From Theodoxus fluviatilis (Eukaryota; Mollusca; Gastropoda; Cycloneritida; Neritidae), in the NCBI GenBank assembly GCA_034096865.1, contig JAWQFJ010002868.1:7888-20387 (forward strand): 12,500 nucleotides of DNA, read 5' to 3'. Under the pieces are notes generated by a model. The model searched no databases and was not told where the DNA came from. It worked only from the letters and a program-made list of their open reading frames with translations. A program made the position numbers and the translations under genes. Of the stretch, positions 7,673-12,500 are shown piece after piece (position 1 is the first letter of the stretch; the number at the start of each line of letters is the position of its first letter).

Positions 7673-8505
7673 TTTTTGACTCACATGCGAAGCAAAAGTG
7701 AGTCTATGTACTCACCCGTTCCGGGCGTCCGGGCGTCCGTAAAAAACTTTAACGTTGGATTTTTCTCTGAGACTATTAAGTCTATCAACACCAAATTTGG
7801 CATGATGGTGTATGATGACAAGGCGTCAAAAAACATACATAGTGACTTGACCTTGCTTCAAGGTCAAGGTCGCAGGGGCCATAAATGTTGTCTAAAAAAC
7901 AGCCATTTTTCACATTTTCCCAATTTTCTCTGAAGTTTTTGAGATTGGATACCTGACCTATATATGGTATATAAGGCAAAGTAATACCTATCTTTTGATA
8001 CCAGTTTGATTGACCTTGCTTCAAGGTCAAGGTCACAGGAGCTCTTCAAAGTTGGATTGTATACATATTTTGAAGTGACCTTGACCCTGAACTATGGAAG
8101 ATAACTGTTTCAAACTTAATAATTATGTGGGGCACATGTTATACTTTCATCATGAGACACATTTGGTCACATATCATCAAGGTCAAGGTCACTTTGACCC
8201 TTATGAAATGTGACCAAAATGGGGTAGTGAACCATATCTCATGGTAGAAAGTGCCAATAAGCACCATTGTGCTTCCTATGTCTTGAATTAACAGCTTTGT
8301 GTTGCATGACCTTGGATGACCTTGACCTTGGGTCAAGGCCACGTGTATTTTGGTAGGAAAAATGTGTAAAGCATTTCTTAGTGTATGATGTCATTGCTAG
8401 GTTTAGTTGTTTGACCTTGACCTTGAAGGATCACCTGAAGGTCAATGTCATGTAAAGGTCAAGGTCAAGCATGTGAGTCGTATGGGCTTTGCCCTTCTTG
8501 TTTGT
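7673..8505 (+). mobile_element. Interspersed element copy B, DR0-rich, about 0.83 kb
   Basis: Same element and orientation as 4147-5004, mostly identical. Differences: fewer CGGGCGTC units, a 13-bp loss near 8232, a 5-bp loss near 8381 and scattered substitutions. Inverted ends GACTCACATGC (7678-7688) and GCATGTGAGTC (8469-8479) are intact. Five exact AGGTCAAGGTCA words in either orientation are present, at 8024, 8180, 8317, 8412 and 8456. One site of copy A is lost here (AGGTCAATGTCA at 8439) and one is gained (8412). The 13-bp loss disrupts an open frame seen in copy A, arguing against a conserved protein. Confidence 0.85.
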
Positions 8506-8710
8506 GAAATGAAGAGAGTTGAACTGAACTTTATTCAGCCCATTGCATTTGCATGTTGTTCCATGTTGTTAACAGCGTACTACAGTATAGAACCATGGTC
8601 GTTCAACAACGTATTTAAGAATATTTACAGAGGAATGGTTCTCTTGTAAGAAATGAATGGGCATAAAGAGAGAGAGAGAAACTGTGTGAGGTGAGGCAGT
8701 AGCTTCTTTC
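8506..8710. other. Short unique stretch with a (GA)n tract
   Basis: Contains an ATTTGCAT octamer-like word near 8547 and a short AG run at 8667-8679. No gene seen. Confidence 0.45.
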
Positions 8711-9174
8711 AAGAGGTACCTGATCAGACAGCCATGTAAACAAGAGGTCCCTGATCAGACAGCCATGTAAACAAGAGGTCCCTGATCAGACAGCCATGTA
8801 AACAAGAGGTCCCTGATCAGACAGCCATGTAAACAAGAGGTCCCTGATCAGACAGCCATGTAAACAAGAGGTCCCTGATCAGACAGCCATGTAAACAAGA
8901 GGTCCCTGATCAGACAGCCATGTAAACAAGAGGTCCCTGATCAGACAGCCATGTAAACAAGAGGTCCCTGATCAGACAGCCATGTAATCAAGAGGTCCCT
9001 GATCAGACAGCCATGTAAACAGGAGGTCCCTGATCAGACAGCCATGTAAACAAGAGGTACCTGATCAGACAGCCATGTAAACAAGAGGCCCCTGATCAGA
9101 CAGCCATGTAAACAAGAGGTCCTTGATCAGACAGCCATGTAAACAAGAGGTCCCTGATCAGACAGCCATGTAAA
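8711..9174. repeat. 31-bp tandem array, 15 units
   Basis: Fifteen units begin every 31 bp from 8711 to 9145 with no length change. Each has AAGAGGTCCCTGATCAGA, then CAGCCATGTAAAC. Every unit holds the palindrome CTGATCAG except unit 14 (TTGATCAG). Variants: units 1 and 12 GGTACC, 9 ending TAATC, 11 AGGAGG, 13 GGCCCC, 14 CCTTG. Variants cluster in units 9-14, while units 2-8 are uniform. Confidence 0.97.
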
Positions 9175-9216
9175 TGAGAACGTCAGACACCAGCCCCCTT
9201 CCTGCACCTGCAAGCA

Positions 9217-9355
9217 GGCTGTGGTGGCTCACCGCTTTCTGGACTCCAGTCCAGCGGTTCAAGGAGATCGCCAACAGTCGCTTTGGGTCTGGCAGGTTCG
9301 GGGTTCGAAGCTGCACGGATCCCAGAGTTGCATGCTTGGGCAAGGTGATTCACCC
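9217..9355 (+). mobile_element. tRNA-derived SINE-like segment between the two arrays
   Basis: Carries an A-box-like GTGGCTCACCGC near 9223 and a good B-box-like GGTTCGAAGC at 9302-9311, the two internal RNA polymerase III promoter elements of tRNA-derived SINEs. The 3' part TTGGGCAAGGTGATTCACCC then runs straight into GCATTGCCTC, the start of the first 44-bp unit. I recall TTGGGCAAGG-type 3' segments from animal SINEs but could not search. A-to-B spacing (about 75 bp) is longer than in a tRNA, so the A box is less certain. No target duplication was seen. Confidence 0.45.
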
Positions 9356-12300
9356 GCATTGCCTCTCCTAGTGAGGAGTCAAACCCGTGACTGTATGCTG
9401 CATTGCCTCTCCTAGTGAGGAGTCAAACCCGTGACTGTACGCTGCACTGCCTCTCCTAGTGAGGAGTCAAACCCGTGACTGTACGTTGCACTGCCTCTCC
9501 TAGTGAGGAGTCAAACCCGTGACTGTACGCTGCACTGCCTCTCCTAGTGAGGAGTCAAACCCGTGACTGTACGCTGCACTGCCTCTCCTACTGAGGAGTC
9601 AAACCCGTGACTGTACGCTGCACTGCTTCTCCTAGTGAGGAGTCAAACCCGTGACTGTACGCTGCACTGCCTCTCCTAGTGAGGAGTCAAACCCGTGACT
9701 GTACGCTGCACTGCCTCTCCTAGTGAGGAGTCAAACCCGTGACTGTACGCTGCACTGCCTCTCCTACTGAGGAGTCAAACCCGTGACTGTACGCTGCACT
9801 GCCTCTCCTAGTGAGGAGTCAAACCCGTGACTGTACGCTGCACTGCCTCTCCTACTGAGGAGTCAAACCCGTGACTGTACGCTGCACTGCCTCTCCTAGT
9901 GAGGAGTCAAACCCGTGACTGTACGCTGCACTGCCTCTCCTAGTGAGGAGTCAAACCCGTGACTGTACGCTGCACTGCCTCTCCTACTGAGGAGTCAAAC
10001 CCGTGACTGTACGCTGCACTGCCTCTCCTACCCAGGAGTCAAACCCGTGACTGTACGCTGCACTGCCTCTCCTACCCAGGAGTCAAACTCGTGACTGTAC
10101 GCTGCACTGCCTCTCCTAGTGAGGAGTCAAACCCGTGACTGTACGCTGCACTGCCTCTCCTACTGAGGAGTCAAACCCGTGACTGTACGCTGCACTGCCT
10201 CTCCTACTGAGGAGTCAAACCCGTGACTGTACGCTGCACTGCCTCTCCTACTGAGGAGTCAAACCCGTGACTGTACGCTGCACTGCCTCTCCTAGTGAGG
10301 AGTCAAACCCGTGACTGTACGCTGCACTGCCTCTCCTAGTGAGGAGTCAAACCCGTGACTGTACGCTGCACTGCCTCTCCTAGTGAGGAGTCAAACCCGT
10401 GACTGTACGCTGCACTGCCTCTCCTACTGAGGAGTCAAACCCGTGACTGTGCGCTGCACTGCCTCTCCTACTGAGGAGTCAAACCCGTGACTGTACGCTG
10501 CACTGCCTCTCCTACTGAGGAGTCAAACCCGTGACTGTGCGCTGCACTGCCTCTCCTACTGAGGAGTCAAACCCGTGACTGTACGCTGCACTGCCTCTCC
10601 TAGTGAGGAGTCAAACCCGTGACTGTACGCTGCACTGCCTCTCCTAGTGAGGAGTCAAACCCGTGACTGTACGCTGCACTGCCTCTCCTAGTGAGGAGTC
10701 AAACCCGTGACTGTACGCTGCACTGCCTCTCCTAGTGAGGAGTCAAACCCGTGACTGTACGCTGCACTGCCTCTCCTACTGAGGAGTCAAACCCGTGACT
10801 GTACGCTGCACTGCCTCTCCTAGTGAGGAGTCAAACCCGTGACTGTACGCTGCACTGCCTCTCCTACTGAGGAGTCAAACCCGTGACTGTACGCTGCACT
10901 GCCTCTCCTAGTGAGGAGTCAAACCCGTGACTGTACGCTGCACTGCCTCTCCTAGTGAGGAGTCAAACCCGTGACTGTACGCTGCACTGCCTCTCCTAGT
11001 GAGGAGTCAAACCCGTGACTGTACGCTGCACTGCCTCTCCTAGTGAGGAGTCAAACCCGTGACTGTACGCTGCACTGCCTCTCCTAGTGAGGAGTCAAAC
11101 CCGTGACTGTACGCTGCACTGCCTCTCCTACTGAGGAGTCAAACCCGTGACTGTACGCTGCACTGCCTCTCCTACTGAGGAGTCAAACCCGTGACTGTAC
11201 GCTGCACTGCCTCTCCTAGTGAGGAGTCAAACCCGTGACTGTACGCTGCACTGCCTCTCCTACTGAGGAGTCAAACCCGTGACTGTACGCTGCACTGCCT
11301 CTCCTACTGAGGAGTCAAACCCGTGACTGTACGCTGCACTGCCTCTCCTAGTGAGGAGTCAAACCCGTGACTGTACGCTGCACTGCCTCTCCTACTGAGG
11401 AGTCAAACCCGTGACTGTACGCTGCACTGCCTCTCCTAGTGAGGAGTCAAACCCGTGACTGTACGCTGCACTGCCTCTCCTAGTGAGGAGTCAAACCCGT
11501 GACTGTACGCTGCACTGCCTCTCCTACTGAGGAGTCAAACCCGTGACTGTACGCTGCACTGCCTCTCCTAGTGAGGAGTCAAACCCGTGACTGTACGCTG
11601 CACTGCCTCTCCTAGTGAGGAGTCAAACCCGTGACTGTACGCTGCACTGCCTCTCCTAGTGAGGAGTCAAACCCGTGACTGTACGCTGCACTGCCTCTCC
11701 TACTGAGGAGTCAAACCCGTGACTGTACGCTGCACTGCCTCTCCTAGTGAGGAGTCAAACCCGTGACTGTACGCTGCACTGCCTCTCCTACTGAGGAGTC
11801 AAACCCGTGACTGTACGCTGCACTGCCTCTCCTACTGAGGAGTCAAACCCGTGACTGTACGCTGCACTGCCTCTCCTACCCAGGAGTCAAACCCGTGACT
11901 GTACGCTGCACTGCCTCTCCTACTGAGGAGTCAAACCCGTGACTGTACGCTGCACTGCCTCTCCTACTGAGGAGTCAAACCCGTGACTGTACGCTGCACT
12001 GCCTCTCCTAGTGAGGAGTCAAACCCGTGACTGTACGCTGCACTGCCTCTCCTAGTGAGGAGTCAAACCCGTGACTGTACGCTGCACTGCCTCTCCTAGT
12101 GAGGAGTCAAACCCGTGACTGTACGCTGCACTTCCTCTCCTACCCAGGAGTCAAACCCGTGACTGTACGCTGCACTGCCTCTCCTACCCAGGAGTCAAAC
12201 CCGTGACTGTACGCTGCACTGCCTCTCCTAGTGAGGAGTCAAACCCGTGACTGTACGCTGCACTGCCTCTCCTAGTGAGGAGTCAAACCCGTGACTGTAC

Positions 12301-12391
12301 GCTGCACTGCCTCTCCTAGTGAGGAGTCAAACCCGTGACTGTACGCTGCACTGCCTCTCCTACTGAGGAGTCAAATCCGTGACTATACGCT
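9356..12391. repeat. 44-bp satellite array, exactly 69 units
   Basis: 3036 bp divides into 69 units of 44 bp without a single indel. Each unit starts GCACTGCCTC, holds the inverted repeat CTCCT-nnnn-AGGAG, then GTCAAACCCGTGACTG, and ends TACGCT. Bases 16-18 exist as GTG (39 units), CTG (25) or CCC (5: units 16, 17, 58, 64, 65). Outside that triplet I count only 11 substitutions, concentrated in the edge units (1-3 and 69), the pattern expected when the centre of an array is homogenised. Each unit has two CpGs, nearly all retained. On the minus strand CACGGGTTTGACTCC resembles a T-arm/B-box with CpG decay. Confidence 0.98.
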
Positions 12392-12463
12392 GCACAGACG
12401 TTAACGGGGTGAATTCCCCGAAACGAAATTAATGTTTAAAAAAAGACCCGGTGAGGATGTTGA

Positions 12464-12495
<32 letters not shown>

Positions 12496-12500
12496 ATGAT
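12392..12500. other. Right flank of satellite: short inverted repeat and CTG tract
   Basis: A four-base GCAC remnant of a 70th unit is followed by unique sequence with CGGGG-TGAATT-CCCCG (12405-12420) and a poly-A run, then the CTG tract. The window ends before anything else can be defined. Confidence 0.6.
12466..12492. repeat. (CTG)9 trinucleotide tract
   Basis: Nine uninterrupted CTG units flanked by ATGTTGATG and TTGATGAT. An ATG at 12457 opens a frame reading Met-Leu-Met then a leucine run to the window edge. This could be the start of a signal peptide or simply a microsatellite; nothing else supports coding. Confidence 0.92.

Noticed and set aside
7301..7933. 210-codon plus frame, hydrophobic
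   Set aside because: Its core is the 26-bp minisatellite, which is open in every frame, and it then runs into the mobile copy B.
9223..9311. Functional tRNA gene
   Set aside because: A and B boxes are too far apart and no acceptor or anticodon stems can be drawn; a SINE-like relic is more likely.
8711..12391. CRISPR array
   Set aside because: Units are contiguous with no unique spacers, no cas genes are present and the context is eukaryotic. These are tandem satellites.
12466..12492. Disease-type triplet expansion
   Set aside because: Nine CTG units is an ordinary microsatellite length and no gene context is visible.

Overview
The window is eukaryotic nuclear DNA, most likely from a mollusc and probably a gastropod. 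Evidence for a eukaryote: consensus spliceosomal splice sites, long CA/TG and poly-G simple repeats, dispersed mobile-element copies and three tandem arrays, with no compact operon-like coding anywhere. The gastropod guess rests on my recollection that the dispersed TGACCTTGACC-rich family is common in snail genomes. No database was consulted.

Layout. 1-2120: apparent tail of a minus-strand gene. Three, possibly four, exons (2117-2067?, 1027-939, 644-536, 31-<1) have good splice sites and a reading frame whose phase is kept across every junction. The conceptual product has a Cys-containing segment, a Pro/Ser/Thr linker and the start of what looks like an ankyrin helix at the window edge. The first 1.2 kb holds only three CpGs, as expected of a methylated mollusc gene body. 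CpG returns to ordinary density from about 1.74 kb. 2303-2812: a fold-back (MITE-like) element with a 76-base G tract inside one arm, followed by a CCAACGT-rich repeat. 2816-3048: compound CA repeat. 3049-4146: CpG-containing low-repeat sequence with overlapping open frames on both strands and no assignable gene.

4147-5004 and 7673-8505: two same-orientation, closely similar copies of one interspersed element, each with five exact AGGTCAAGGTCA direct repeats (DR0 nuclear-receptor-type sites) and inverted GACTCACATGC ends. Between them lie a low-repeat stretch, a tetranucleotide tract, a long TG compound repeat, an unassigned Cys/His-rich open frame (6668-7066) and a 26-bp minisatellite (7479-7626).

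8711-12391: two tandem arrays. The first has 15 units of 31 bp. The second has exactly 69 units of 44 bp with no indels, its variation concentrated in a three-base loop inside an invariant stem. The 181 bp between them resembles a tRNA-derived SINE whose 3' tail runs directly into the first 44-bp unit, which suggests the satellite was born from a SINE tail. The window ends in a short inverted repeat and a (CTG)9 tract.

There is no operon or pathway here. The only protein-coding content I can argue for is the minus-strand exon chain, and weakly the 6668-7066 frame. The most unusual features are the DR0-loaded element pair and the loop-variable satellite.
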